64,000 bases of DNA from Phylloscopus collybita (GCA_027886175.1 JAJNNQ010000100.1:1736001-1800000), one strand, 5' to 3'. Numbered from the stretch's first letter, positions 1 to 10,345 are shown. The notes: generated by a model from the sequence alone, not told the origin. Program-made: numbers and translations.

Positions 1-454
1 GGCACGGTGAGCACAGCATTCCCATGGCCAGGGGAAAGGAATGGCACTGCCAGGAGCAGCACAGAGCTGGGCCAGCTCCTCCTGGAAGCTCTGGAGATGC
101 AGCCACATCCAGGCACACCCCCATTTGCTTTCCCTGTGGGAAGGGCAGAGGGCTCCCAGACAAAGCCACTCATCCCACCCCATCCCAATCCCTTTGCCTC
201 AACTGCATCCACAGGACTTGAACCCCATCCAAAGCAACTGCCCAGCCCCTCCGTGGGCACCCGGGCTGGGAGGGCCCTGCAGTGTTTGCAGCTGCCTGGA
301 TACTATCAGGATAAATAGAGCTATCAGCGTGTCATGGGATCACAGCCCGGCATCGGCCGCCCTGCGCCCATCAAACCCAGCAGCCCGTGCCAGCCCGGGG
401 GGGCCACGGCAGCCCCAGCAGCAGCCCTGGCCATGGAGAGACTGGGAAAGGGAT

Positions 455-795
455 GGAGGGATGGATGGATGGAGGGATGGATGGAGGGATGGATGGATGG
501 AGGGATGGATGGAGGGATGGATGGAGGGATGGATGGATGGAGGGATGGATGGATGGAGGGATGGATGGAGGGATGGATGGATGGAGGGATGGATGGAGGG
601 ATGGATGGAGGGATGGATGGAGGGATGGATGGAGGGATGGATGGAGGGATGGATGGAGGGATGGATGGAGGGATGGAGGGATGGATGGAGAGATGGATGG
701 ATGGAGGGATGGATGGATGGAGGGATGGATGGATGGAGGGATGGATGGATGGAGGGATGATGGATGGAGAGATGGATGGAGGGATGAATGGATCA
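455..795. repeat. GGATGGAT / GGATGGAG minisatellite
   Basis: About 340 bp of tandem 4-bp (GGAT) and 8-bp (GATGGAGG) variants. All three plus-strand frames stay open through it, which explains long spurious W/D/G/M-rich frames. Confidence 0.97.
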
Positions 796-2663
796 GGGAT
801 CTCTCAGCCCAGATCCCTGCCAAGGGGCTGAGCAGTTTGGATGTGACTCAAGTGCTGCGGATGCACTCGAGGCAAAGGGATGCGGGAGCAGCGTGGAATG
901 GGGTGGGATGGGTGGGTTTGCCTGGGGCCCCTCTGCCCTTCCCTCCTGCAGGGAAAGCAGAAGTGGCTGCAGGACGTGGCTGCACCTCTGGAGCATCCAG
1001 GAGCAAACAGGGGCGGCCGCAGGAGCTGCCTGGCAAAGGGCTGGAGGGATGGATCCATCAGTGGCTACCCAAACCTCCCATGGCTCCTCCACTCCTGCCT
1101 GGGGAAACCCAAGCTGGAGAAGCCCCAGTTCCCCCCAGTTCCCCCCAGTTCCCCCCGGTGGCCCGGGCCCGGCCCCAGCTGCTGTTTTTAGAGGCGGTGA
1201 GAAGCGCGGCGGAAGGAATAAATCCTGACAACTCAACTCCTGCAATGAAGTGATGGCACGGCTCCGATAAGATGGAGGGAGCCGATTGGGAAGAGTCTTA
1301 AGCTGTGAACACGCAGCATCTCCACTCTTCACCTCCGCTCACAAAGGGAAATCTCTCCAAAGGGGCTAAGGAGATTATCCCGGCTTTGCCGTCCCGGGTG
1401 CTCGAGTAATCAGGGCAGCCTTGGGGACGACAAAGGAGTGAGGAGGGTTTCAATCGAGCCTTGCTGGGCTGCGCCTGCCTGGGCTCAGCCTGAGCTGGGC
1501 TCTGCCCCCTGCTTTGGGGGGAGGGGGGGGGGGGGTTTCTGCCCTAATCTCTCCTGCCCATCGCTTGCCACTTATCGATTGTTTGCTGCCCGAGTCCAAA
1601 AGCGACTCCTTATCGGGCTGAACCCTGCCCCCGGATAAAGGAGCAGCCGGGCCCTGCCCCGAGCCCGCAGCGGGCACCACCCGGCGCCCGGGGGGCTGGA
1701 CAGGCGGGAGGGGCTGCAGGCCGAGAAGGGCCCGCTCCCCGCTGGCCAGCTGTGCGGCACAGCTGGCAGGCACCGCTCCCCGGGATGGCCCCAGGGAAGC
1801 CGCGGTGCGCCCTGCCCCAGCGGGATGGGCTGATAAGCATTCCCGGATTTGCCTTCGGGGTGTTGCTGTGCCTGGCTGGGATGGGGCTGGGAGGGAGGTC
1901 CCTGTCTCCCCCCAGCCCTGAGGTGCTGCCATCCCCAAGGGTGTCATCCCTCAGGACATGGAGTTCCCATCCCATGGATGGGATGAGGATATAAACACTG
2001 GGAATAAGATCAGGGAAAGCTCAGGGAGGATGGGAAGCAGGAAAACTTCCAGGTTTCCCTGGGGCTGCCAGGACCTCGGTGCCAGGGTCGCCCTGTCCCT
2101 GCTCTGTCCCCACTCACAGATCCCATCCCAAGGCGTTCCCATGCCCGGGGTGCTGCCATCCCAAGGCAGCCCCTGCTCCCAGGGCTCCTCCTCACAAGGG
2201 ACAACCAGGAAACACACGGGACCTGTGACCACAGGGCTGGGGACAGGAACAAACACGGGGGAAAAACACTCAGGAAGGATGGGAAGGAGGAAAACTTTTC
2301 CTGGCTTCCCCGGGGCTGCCAGGGTGGCAGGAGCCCTGTGCCAGGAACACCCTGTCCTTGCCCTGTCCCCTCTCCTGGGGCTGCTGGGACCCCTGGCTCT
2401 GCCCGGGCGGTGGGGAGAGGGCACTGGGGGCGGGCAGGAAGCCAGAGAGGGGGAGGAAGGGGAATGCAGGGCCCCGATGCAGAGGGAAGATCTCCCGCCC
2501 GGAAAGGGGAGGGGACAGCAGGGGGGTCCCTGCCACAGCCCCAAGGGCCCCTGGGAGGGTGGGAGAACCCCCAGGAGGGGGCACCCAGATGGAAGAGGGG
2601 GGGGTCCAAGCCCCAAATCCCCAGAGGTCCTCAGATCCAGCCCGGGCGGAGCAGCAAGGTGAG

Positions 2664-2683
2664 TGATTGACAGCTGTCAATCA
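2664..2683. promoter_or_regulatory. Perfect 20-bp palindrome of two PBX-MEIS composite sites
   Basis: TGATTGACAG (2664-2673) is followed directly by its exact reverse complement CTGTCAATCA (2674-2683). TGATTGACAG is the canonical PBX-MEIS/PREP composite recognition sequence. The junction creates a CAGCTG E-box (2671-2676). It lies in ZFPM1 intron 3 in otherwise GC-rich DNA. PBX/MEIS factors act in haematopoiesis, as FOG1 does, but occupancy is unproven. Confidence 0.6.
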
Positions 2684-2774
2684 GCACCAGCCTGGCAGCA
2701 TCGCCCTCAGGGCTGTCACCACAGGAGTGCAGGAGATGGCTCTGCTTGCTAAGGGAAAACGGGAACAGATGCCT

Positions 2775-3155
2775 GAGCATCCCTCCTCACTGTCACTGTC
2801 CCCAAACACCCTGGGCATTCATCCTCACTGTCACTGTCCCCAAACACCCTGGGCATTCATCCTCACTGTCACTGTTCCCAAAATCCCTGAATCCTTGAGC
2901 ATCCCTCCTGTCACTGTCCCCAAAATCCCTGAGCATCCCTCTTGTCACTGTCCCTGTCCCCAAAATCCCTGAGCATCCCTCCACATTGTCATTGTACCCA
3001 AACACCCTGGGCATCCATCCTGTCACTGTCCCCAAAATCCCTGAGCACCCCTCCTCACTGTCAGTGTCCCCAAACACCCTGAGCATCCCTCCTCACTCTC
3101 ACTGTCCCCAAAATCCCTGAACATCCCTCCCCACTGTCACTGTCCCCAAAAACCC
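2775..3155. repeat. About 36-bp minisatellite (CACTGTCCCCAAAATCCCTG type)
   Basis: Roughly ten imperfect copies of a unit containing cactgtccccaaa-(a/c)-ccctg-(a/g)-gcat(c/t)c(c/a)tcctc, with length variants. Confidence 0.92.
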
Positions 3156-4949
3156 CAGCTGTGTCCCCAAGCAGGTCTGATCACCCTTCCACTCAGCAAG
3201 GTCCCCAGACCAGCTGGAGCATCCCCTCACCACATCAGCGTCCCCAGACTGTCCCCTCCACCCTGCAGTGACTCAGGTGACATCCCCCAGCAGGGCCAGC
3301 TGCTCTCCCACATCCCAAACCCAGAACAGGTGCCACCCCCACTGCTGGGACAGTCCCTGTGCTGCTGCCTCTGGCAGGGCACCGGGGAGGGGGAGGATTC
3401 CAGGGAGCTGCTTTGGGACGGCCGGGGTGCCAGCCCCCCAAAAATCCCAACTCCCCCCAGCCCTGGCAAGCTCCCACCAACACAAACTCTCCGCTGCTCT
3501 GCTCCCAGCCATAAAACTGGGATCATTCTTCCCACCCACACACAGCAGGGTGGGAGGGGAAGGGATGGGGCAGTGTCCCCCCCATTGTGCCCTGCTCGCC
3601 CCGATAAAAAACCTTGAGGTTTCCAGACAAACCCTGGGCAGCTGGAGATTATTGAGGCGGGAGATAAACACAACTGAAGGGGAGCAGGAGGGAAGGGGGG
3701 AGCTGGGAGGAAAAGGGAGGGGGGAAAAAAAAGAGAAAAGGACTTGGGAGTTTTAATTAGATGCACCAAAAAAAAATAAAATAAAATGAGGAGTTGCTGT
3801 GTGCTGTCCTGATATGGAGGACGGGGGGTGAGGATGGGTTTGGGGGAATCAGAAGAGGAGCCTGAGCTCTGTAATCAACCCAGAGCCATCACTGCCGCCC
3901 AGAGGAAATGTTAATGTTAAATTAGTACTTAATAATTAGTAATTAATTATTAAGTAAGGCCCATAAGGGCGGGACAGCAGCAGGGCTTGGGGTTCAGCAA
4001 GGTGGAGCTGCAAGCAGTGATGCTGAGGTAGGGAAAGGGGGGGGGAAGAATTCCCTGGGAATTGCCAGGTGGGATAACACAAAAGCCACTCCGGGTTTGG
4101 TCACAGCTCCTCCAATCCTGTCCCTGCCTGGGGTGTTCCCACAAGGACAAAAAGCAAAAATCCCACCTGGTGGAAAGGCAAGAATCCGGGATTCCCAGGG
4201 GCTCCCAGCAGCTCCCAGGGGGAATTCTCTGGTGGCTCATCACCAGGCTGAGCAGCCTGTCCCTCAGCAGGGCTCTCTGCATGCCTGCCCCAGCTCCACG
4301 TGAAATTTGAGTTTTTCATCTTTATCCTTCTGGGAAAACTGGCTGGAATTGCTGAGGTTGGCCAGGCAGGGATGGGACAAGGCTGGGATGGGAGCTGGAG
4401 GCTGTGGGTGCACCTGAAATTCTCTGCTCCCTGCCCTTCTCCAGAGCAAAGCAACGTGAGTGGGAAGGATGGAAACCTGAGGCATGGCTGTGTGGAAGGG
4501 TTTGGGGGATTTTAGGATGGGTTTTGGGAATCTGGGAAGGATGGGCACCCCGTCTCCAGCCCTGCCAGAGGATGGAGTGAGCACAAAGCATGGCCACGCT
4601 CCACCCCGTGATCCCACTGGGAAGGGAACAGAGCCAGGCTGTCCCAGCACCCTGGGTGAAGGGCTGGCACATCCAGAACAGCTCCCAAGTTGGGGATTTC
4701 AGCCTCCAGCCCCTGGGAACTCGCGAGCTGCAGCCCCCTCCGGAGAACAAGGTCATTCCAAAGAGAAACCAAAATCCTTCTCCCTCCTGCCACGTGGGGC
4801 CAGGGAGCCCCGGGGCGAGCTCCTGGCAGGCCACATCCCCTCTGGAACAGCGGGGTGACCTTTGGGAGCTGGGGGTGACCCCCCCCAAAAGCTCGCCGGG
4901 GAGGCTCCCCCCGCCCGGCGCATCCCCAGCGCTGACACCCGGCGGATCC

Positions 4950-5092
4950 TGCCCGATAAAGCAGAGGATCCAGGCTGCTCCCAGCTTCCCTTCTCGCCAG
5001 CTCCATCCCTGATAAGTGGCGAGCCTGCAGAGCCCCTGATAGCCGGGGCTATCGCGGCGGTTGGTGCGCGGGGAACAGCCGATATATCGGGC
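4950..5092. promoter_or_regulatory. CpG-rich cluster of palindromic GATA sites, ZFPM1 intron 3
   Basis: Within about 140 bp: CGATAAA near 4954, TGATAAG near 5010, GATAGCC-GG-GGCTATC (5038-5053, inverted pair with 2-bp spacer) and CCGATATATCGG (5079-5090, perfect 12-bp palindrome). The surrounding sequence is unusually CpG-rich for an intron. Paired inverted GATA sites occur in known GATA1-responsive elements. It could be an enhancer or an internal promoter. Confidence 0.5.
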
Positions 5093-5229
5093 GCGGCATC
5101 GCCGGCGACTCCCGCCGCTCCGAAATGAACACCGCTCCAATTACCGGCGCGGAGATGGGCTGCCCGGGGCCGAGAGTCAAATCTCTTTTACATAAAGGAT
5201 GCAGCCAGAGGGGAGAGGGGGGAAAAGGG

Positions 5230-5815
5230 GAGGCACGGCCCCAGCCAGGCTTCCTTTCAGGAGTTTGGCATGGGGTGACCCTCCAGGGAATGGGGGATCT
5301 GTGGGGTTGGAGTCATGGCCCCAGCCGGGCTCCCTTTCGGGAGTTTGGGAATGGGGTGACCCTACAGGGAATGGGGGATCTGTGGGGTTGGAGTCACAGC
5401 CCCAGCCAGGCTTCCTTTCAGGAGTTTGGGATGGGGTGACCCTACAGGGAATGGGGGGGATCTGTGGGGTTGGAGTCACGGCCCCAGCCAGGCTTCCTTT
5501 CAGGAGTTTGGGATGGGGTGACCCTACAGGGAATGGGGGGATCTGTGGGGTTGGAGTCATGGCGCCAGCCAGGCTTCCTTTTGGGAGTTTGGGATGGGGT
5601 GACCCTCCAGGGAATGGGGGTTCTGTGGGGTTGGAGTCACAGCCCCAGCCGGGCTCCCTTTCGGGAGTCTGGGAATGGGGTGACCCTCCAGGGAATGGGG
5701 GATCTGTGGGGTTGGAGTCACGGCCCCAGCCAGGCTTCCTTTCAGGAGTTTGGGAATGGGGTGACCCTCCAGGGAATGGGGGGATCTGTGGGGTTGGAGT
5801 CACGGCCCCCCCTCC
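5230..5815. repeat. About 80-bp minisatellite, seven to eight copies
   Basis: Each unit contains CCCCAGCC(A/G)GGCT(T/C)CCTTT, then GAGTTTGGGATGGGGTGACC and GGGGTTGGAGTCA. Starts fall near 5239, 5316, 5398, 5480, 5561, 5641 and 5722. High identity between copies points to recent expansion. Confidence 0.97.
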
Positions 5816-6294
5816 CGCCCTGCCCCGGGGGGCAAAGGGCTGTGAGCAGATAAGGAGGAGCCGGGGGTGGCCTCGCAGCTCCTTCCTGCCCGGCACGCAG
5901 GAAGGGCCGGGATATCAGCGGGGTCGGCAGGAGCTTCCCCTCGGCCGGGGAGGGAAGGGGGAGCGGGGTTCCCGCCGGGCCGTGGGGATTTGGGCAGCTG
6001 CGGGAGCACGTGCGCCACCGCCGCCGCTTCCCAGGGCTCCTGGTGGCCCTGGTGGCCTTGGGGACACGGCGGGACCTGCCCGGGGTGTGCATCCCCCAAG
6101 GGTGGTCACTGTCCTCTAGAGGGGTCAGCGCTCCCCTGGGAGGAGCAGGGTGTGGGCAGCACCAACGGGGCCCAAAATGTGGCACTTTCACTCTTGGGGA
6201 GGGGAGGTCTCAGGTTTCCCTGGTCCCGTCCCCATCCACCTGCCAGGAGCTGTTCCCAGTGGAACAACCCACAACCCCAATCAAGGAGTGATGG

Positions 6295-6525
6295 CCACGA
6301 ATTAAACCAGGGGAAGCTCCACCTCAACACGAGGAAGAGCTTTCCATGGAGGGCGGCAGAGCCCTGGCACAGCTGCCCAGGGAGGGTGTGGGGTCTCCCT
6401 GTCTGCAGCCATTTCAAACCCACCTGGACGTGTCCCTCTGTCACCTGCTCCAGGTGTCCCTGCCTTGGGCTGGATGATCTCCAGAGCTCCCTTCCCAGCC
6501 CAGGCACCCCGTGAATCCGTGTGGC
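6295..6525 (+). mobile_element. CR1 LINE 3'-end fragment
   Basis: Carries GGGGAAGCTCCACCTCAACA, GAAGAGCTTTCC, CCTGGCACAGCTGCCCAGGG, CATTTCAAACCCACCTGGAC and GGCTGGATGATCTCCAGAG in the order found in the 3' end of avian CR1. No reverse transcriptase part. 5'-truncated, as usual for this family. Confidence 0.88.
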
Positions 6526-7016
6526 ACGCGTCTGTAACCCCGTGGCTTTGGAAATAGTGGGTGATAGGGCTGGGGGTGCCCACAGGGCCAGCCTGGCCTG
6601 TGCAGATCCCAGGGGCAGATAGAGGCTGAATTCGCTCCTTGGGGTTTTGATAACCATCACCAAACCACCCCAGCGTCGCTCTTGTGGTTGCCAGGATGTC
6701 GGTGAAGTGCCCTGGTGCGAGGCAGGACGGGCCCAAAGCCTGCCAGTGCCAGGGAGTGGGATGCCAGCTGTGGGGATGGCATCCCTGCCGCTCCCAAATC
6801 CGCGGTTTTACCATCCCAACAGCATCCCAGGATATCGGGGATGACAGCCATCACCTCACACCTCCCCTCCAGCAGGAGTTCTGGGGGTTTGCAGCCTGCC
6901 CAGCTCCCAGTGCTCCTCTGTTTGCCAGAGGAGGTGAATGCTGGAGGGCTGCTCCAGCAGATCCAGTCAGGACGCTGGGACGGAGCAGGATGAGCGGCCC
7001 CACAGCAGAGACTCAC

Positions 7017-7106
7017 CTGGCCCATTCCAGGTGTCTGGCTCCTGGGGGTTTTCTCCAGGATCCGGCTTCTCCGGCTCCTTCGGACTCTCCAGAGCATCTC
7101 TGGACT
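7017..7106 (-). CDS. ZFPM1: ZFPM1 (FOG1) coding exon 3
   Basis: Acceptor is a long pyrimidine tract ending CTGCTGCAG (AG at 7108-7107); donor is G|GTGAGT (GT at 7016-7015). Joined to exon 2 it gives Glu58, then SRDALESPKEPEKPDPGE and NPQEPDTWNGP (residues 59-87), and the first base of codon 88. The Pro/Glu-rich stretch and terminal W-x-GP fit human FOG1 PGSPWSGPDELE just before its PR/SET-like region. Length is 90 bp and phase 1 at both ends, so it is also skippable in frame. The next exon (expected to begin with ELE-like residues) and the GATA-binding fingers were not found in 1-7016 and probably lie beyond the window edge. Confidence 0.88.
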
Positions 7107-7329
7107 CTGCAGCAGGAGGGGGAAGGCAGCAGCAGGTCACCAGCGGGGAATTCCAGAGGCACCATTCCACGGGGGGCTGCGACCACCTCACCAGCCACAC
7201 TCGGAGCCGGGACACGAGCACAGAGAAGGGATTCCCACCCCTGTGCTCCCCTGGGAACAACCCCCCACCCCAAAAACCACCCCAAACCCCCGGCACACCC
7301 CGCGCCAGCGCGGCCAAGCCCCGCTCCCC

Positions 7330-7825
7330 TCCCTATCTGCGGCGTACTCATAGCAACTTGATAACAAATTATTTTCCCCATTAACCGCTGCTGGAGATGG
7401 GGCTGATAAGGCCAATCTGCATATGACAGTGTGGCAGATTAGTGCCCAAAGTACATGTTTGCCTTGGCGTCCCGGGGCGGATCGAGCAGCGCGGAACCCA
7501 ATCGATCGGCGCCACCGCGGCCGCCCAGGGGGTGACGTCACCGCCCCGCTGCAGATTATTAATACAGGTGATAAGCGCCGCGATTAACATCAAATAAATC
7601 AATCACCGGGTATAAAAGTCCTATTATTTTTGGCTATAAATCAAAGTGCCTGGCATATCGATTTTTAGCCATCGCGCTGAAAGCTTTAGTGGCCGTTATT
7701 GCTGCTGGGCCCTTATCTCTGCTATCACCTCTTTATCGAGGCAGGCCAGTGCCAGGTGCAGCTCCGCGCCCCGGCCCCGGCTCCTCGCCCCCAGCCCAGC
7801 TCCCCCATCAGATAAGGGCCCTGCT
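7330..7825. promoter_or_regulatory. GATA-rich AT island in ZFPM1 intron 2 (candidate enhancer)
   Basis: An AT-rich island of about 500 bp in GC-rich surroundings. GATA-family motifs occur at 7333-7338, 7359-7365, 7403-7411, 7569-7575, 7713-7718, 7722-7727, 7733-7738 and 7810-7816. GGGCCCTTATCT (7707-7718) and AGATAAGGGCCC (7810-7821) form an exact 12-bp inverted repeat 91 bp apart. It also carries CCAAT (reverse), CATATG and TATAAAAG (7611-7618) words. It ends only about 220 bp upstream (in transcript sense) of exon 3. Conservation was not tested. Confidence 0.55.
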
Positions 7826-7859
7826 TTTCCTCCACTGCTGAGCAAAGTTTGCCTGAGAG

Positions 7860-8400
7860 ACCTCCCTGACTCAGATACTGGGGTCCCTTCCCTGCTCCAG
7901 TTATCAGGTCCCCTCCCCGGTTCAATTATCAGGCTCCCTTGGCTGTAGGATCCCTCCCCTGTGCAGGTTGTTGGCGCCTTTTCCCTGAGATCGGGGTCTC
8001 TCCTTGCTCCAGCTGTCGGGGTCCACTCTCTGCCCTGTCTGTTGGGGTTCTGGACCTGCCCCAAATACTGGCGTCCCCTCCTTGCCCCAGCTACTGAGGT
8101 CCCTTGCTTGCCCTCATTATCAGGGTCCCTTCCCTGCCCTGGCTATTGGGATCTCTCCCTGCCTTGGCTGTTGGGGCTATCAGAGTCCCTTCCCTGCCCT
8201 GGCTATTGGGATCTCTCCCTGCCTTGGCTGTTGGGGCTATCAGGGTCCCTTCCCTGCCCCAAATGTCGGGGTCCCCGACCGTCCCAGCTCTTTGTGTCCC
8301 TTTCCTACCTCGCCTACCAGGATCCCCTCCTTGCCCCAACTCTTAGGATCCCTTCCCTATCCCGGCTATCAGGGTCCTTCCCTGCCCCAGCTGGTGTGGA
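7860..8400. repeat. Minisatellite built from TATCAGGGTCCCTTCCCTG units
   Basis: Degenerate units of about 30 bp with a higher-order 60-bp direct repeat at 8117-8176 and 8177-8236. Many units contain (T/C)TATCAG, so a GATA core is repeated along the array (near 7897, 7926, 8117, 8177, 8237, 8366). Confidence 0.88.
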
Positions 8401-8789
8401 TTCCTGGTGCACGGCTGCCCTGCTTTTTGGGGACACCTTTTACCCCCCTGCCAGGAGGCAGCAGCTGGAGGCAGCGGGGTTTGCCGGGAGAGCAGCTCGG
8501 CAAGGCGGCGCAGCCTTGCCCCGGCGCGGTTATCTCAAAGGGCGCTGCAAACATTAACTGATTGGGATTTGCCCCCACCTCCACAGGAAGGAACTCAGAA
8601 GGATATCTGGGACTGTTTTCAGCCCGGCCCCGCGTGGCAGCCGCCTTTCGGGGCGCGGCACGGCTCGGCACGGCGGCAGCCTGGCGGCTGCGTGGGCAGC
8701 GCGGCGGCACCGACGGCCCCGTGTCCCCCCAGCCCGCCCCTGGCACGGCCAGGGCCACCACCTGCGGCCCCTAGGGCTGCCTGGCACCC

Positions 8790-9470
8790 CTGGGGGGAGT
8801 CACTTGGGTGCACCTGGGGATGGGACTTTGTCCCCCCTGGCTGGGGGAACTCTGCACCCCGAGGGACGTGACTTTGACCTTGGGCGGAGGGAGGAACTTT
8901 GTGCCCCAGAGGATGTGACTTTGTGCCCCGAGAGGTCACTCTGCACCCCTGGGAGGGGACACTTTGCACCCTGAGGGAATGTGACTTCATGGTCCAAGGT
9001 AGGGGGTTTGCACCTGAGGGGTCACTTTGCACACCTGGGCTGGGGGGGGTCACTCTATATCCCCAAGGGGTCACTTTACATCCCCAAGGGGGTCACTCTG
9101 TCCCCAAGGGGGTCACTCTATGTCCCTAAGGGGTCACTTTACATCCCCAAGGGGGTCACTCTATGTCCCCAAGGGGTCACTTTACATCCCCAAGGGGGTC
9201 ACTCTATATTCCCAAGGGGGTCACTCTATATCCCTAAGGGGGTCACTCTATGTCCCCAAGGGGTCACTCTGTATCCCTAAGGGGGTCACTCTATGTCCCC
9301 AAGGGGGTCACTCTATGTCCCCAAGGGATCACTTTATACCCCAAAAGGAGTGACTTTAAACCCCAGCTGTGTGACTCTACACCCCAAGGGGGTCACAAAC
9401 CCCAACTATGTGACTCTACACCCACCTCACACCCCAAGGGACACAACTTTGCAACCTGGGCTGTCCCCAG
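8790..9470. repeat. About 20-bp minisatellite (GGGGTCACTCTATGTCCCCAA)
   Basis: More than 25 units of GGGTCACT(T/C)TA-(T/C)(A/G)TCCC(C/T)AAGG, most regular at 9040-9350 and decaying towards both ends. Confidence 0.95.
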
Positions 9471-9671
9471 GGTGTCCTGCCACCGGCCAGAGGGTGCCCA
9501 GAGGGATGGAACCCCGCAGGGACACCGGGATGTCACTGACCCATCAGCCCAAACTTAATCCTTAGCTAATTAACACCCTGCCCACCAGCAGAGACAAGGC
9601 CCTGCAGGTTGCTGTGCTGACAGAGCCCCTCCCGCTGGGGAGGGGACAGCAGGGACAGCCCCAGGGCTCAC

Positions 9672-9803
9672 CTTCGCTGCCGGGGGGGCTGCAGGTGTCG
9701 CGCTCGGCGGAGCCCTCGCAGTCCGAGGTGGCCCCATCCCTCTCCGAGGGGCTCTTGTCCCCCACCGGGGCGTCCTCGCCTTCCTCCATCGCTGCCAGGG
9801 AAC
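9672..9803 (-). CDS. ZFPM1: ZFPM1 (FOG1) coding exon 2
   Basis: Preceded by acceptor CTGTCCCCACAG (AG at 9805-9804) and followed by donor G|GTGAGC (GT at 9671-9670). The first two bases complete Arg14 from exon 1. It then reads SLAAMEEGEDAPVGDKSP..., ending CSPPGSE with one base of the next codon. Human FOG1 continues SLGDMEA after the same Arg, so the junction matches. Exon 2 gives residues 15-57, acidic and Ser-rich with no finger. Length is 132 bp, phase 1 at both ends, so it could be skipped in frame. The low conservation beyond the first residues is usual for this linker in FOG proteins. Confidence 0.9.
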
Positions 9804-9869
9804 CTGTGGGGACAGGACAGCGCCATCAGGAGGGGACAGCCCCAGGGAGGTGGGGGGGGGGTGTTTCCC

Positions 9870-10345
9870 AGCTGGGAAATCAGGAAATGCCCCCCAGGGA
9901 AGGAAGGGAGAGCCCTGCCCAGCCATGCCAGCGTCTCCCTGGGGTGCTGTGGGGAACCAGCCTGGCTGCAGGAGGGGTCCTGTGCACACAGAGGGGGTGT
10001 CACCTGTCCCCAAAGGGGACCCCAGAAACGGCCCCCACCGCCCTTTATCTGACAGAGGACAGGGACCCACGGGGGTGACACAGCTGGGACATCAGGAAAT
10101 GCCCCCCAGGGAAGGAAGGGAGAGCCCTGCCCAGCCATGCCAGCATCTCCCTGGGGTGCACTGTCCCCCTGCAGAGGTGGCCACGTCTGCTCCAGGCGTT
10201 CCCTCCCTGGGGCGCCGTGGGGAACCAGCCTGGCTGCAGGAGGGCTCCTGTGCACACAGAGGTGGCGTCACCTGTCCCCAAAAGAGACCCCAGAAACGCC
10301 CTTATCTAATAGCGGACAGGGACCCACGGGGATGACACAGCAGGG
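9870..10345. repeat. Tandem duplication of about 210-265 bp upstream of ZFPM1 exon 2
   Basis: Copy A (9870-10080) and copy B (10081-10345) share ATCAGGAAATGCCCCCCAGG, GAACCAGCCTGGCTGCAGGA and a GATA-bearing end. Copy B carries about 50 extra bases (near 10160-10215). Each copy keeps a TTATCT (10045-10050 and 10302-10307). A third copy starts and breaks off near 10330. Confidence 0.92.

Larger units (their letters stand above)
1..7016 (-). other. ZFPM1 intron 3 (5' part; continues beyond the window)
   Basis: No coding exon was found here on the minus strand. Contents: minisatellites at 455-795, 2775-3155 and 5230-5815, a CR1 relic at 6295-6525, a 21-base interrupted G run near 1516-1536, and mixed GATA-containing blocks at about 1200-1420 (CGATAAG near 1266) and 1560-1640 (TTATCG twice). 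It also holds the PBX-MEIS palindrome, the 4.95-5.09 kb GATA cluster and an AT-rich patch at 3880-3965. The remainder is GC-rich sequence without recognisable content. Confidence 0.8.
7107..9671 (-). other. ZFPM1 intron 2
   Basis: About 2.6 kb. It holds the GATA-rich island (7330-7825) and two minisatellites (7860-8400 and 8790-9470). The short stretch 8400-8790 has TTATCTC near 8530 and otherwise nothing recognised. Confidence 0.85.

Noticed and set aside
2656..2664. AAGGTGAGT, a perfect 5' splice-site word on the plus strand
   Set aside because: No coding frame or acceptor on the plus strand supports an exon, and the resident gene is on the minus strand.
5199..6119. 306-codon frame with G-V-x-DGVTLQG-type periodicity
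   Set aside because: Translation of the 80-bp minisatellite.
1..7016. Search for ZFPM1 exon 4 and the first zinc fingers (words for ELE, WGPF, QQAGMASIL on the minus strand)
   Set aside because: No matching coding sequence with an acceptor was found by eye; the exon most likely lies beyond the window start.
7611..7618. TATAAAAG as a plus-strand TATA box
   Set aside because: No downstream plus-strand gene; it lies in an AT-rich regulatory island where such words are expected.
8790..9470. Regularly spaced repeats resembling a CRISPR array
   Set aside because: No unique spacers of constant length; it is a vertebrate minisatellite with direct tandem units.
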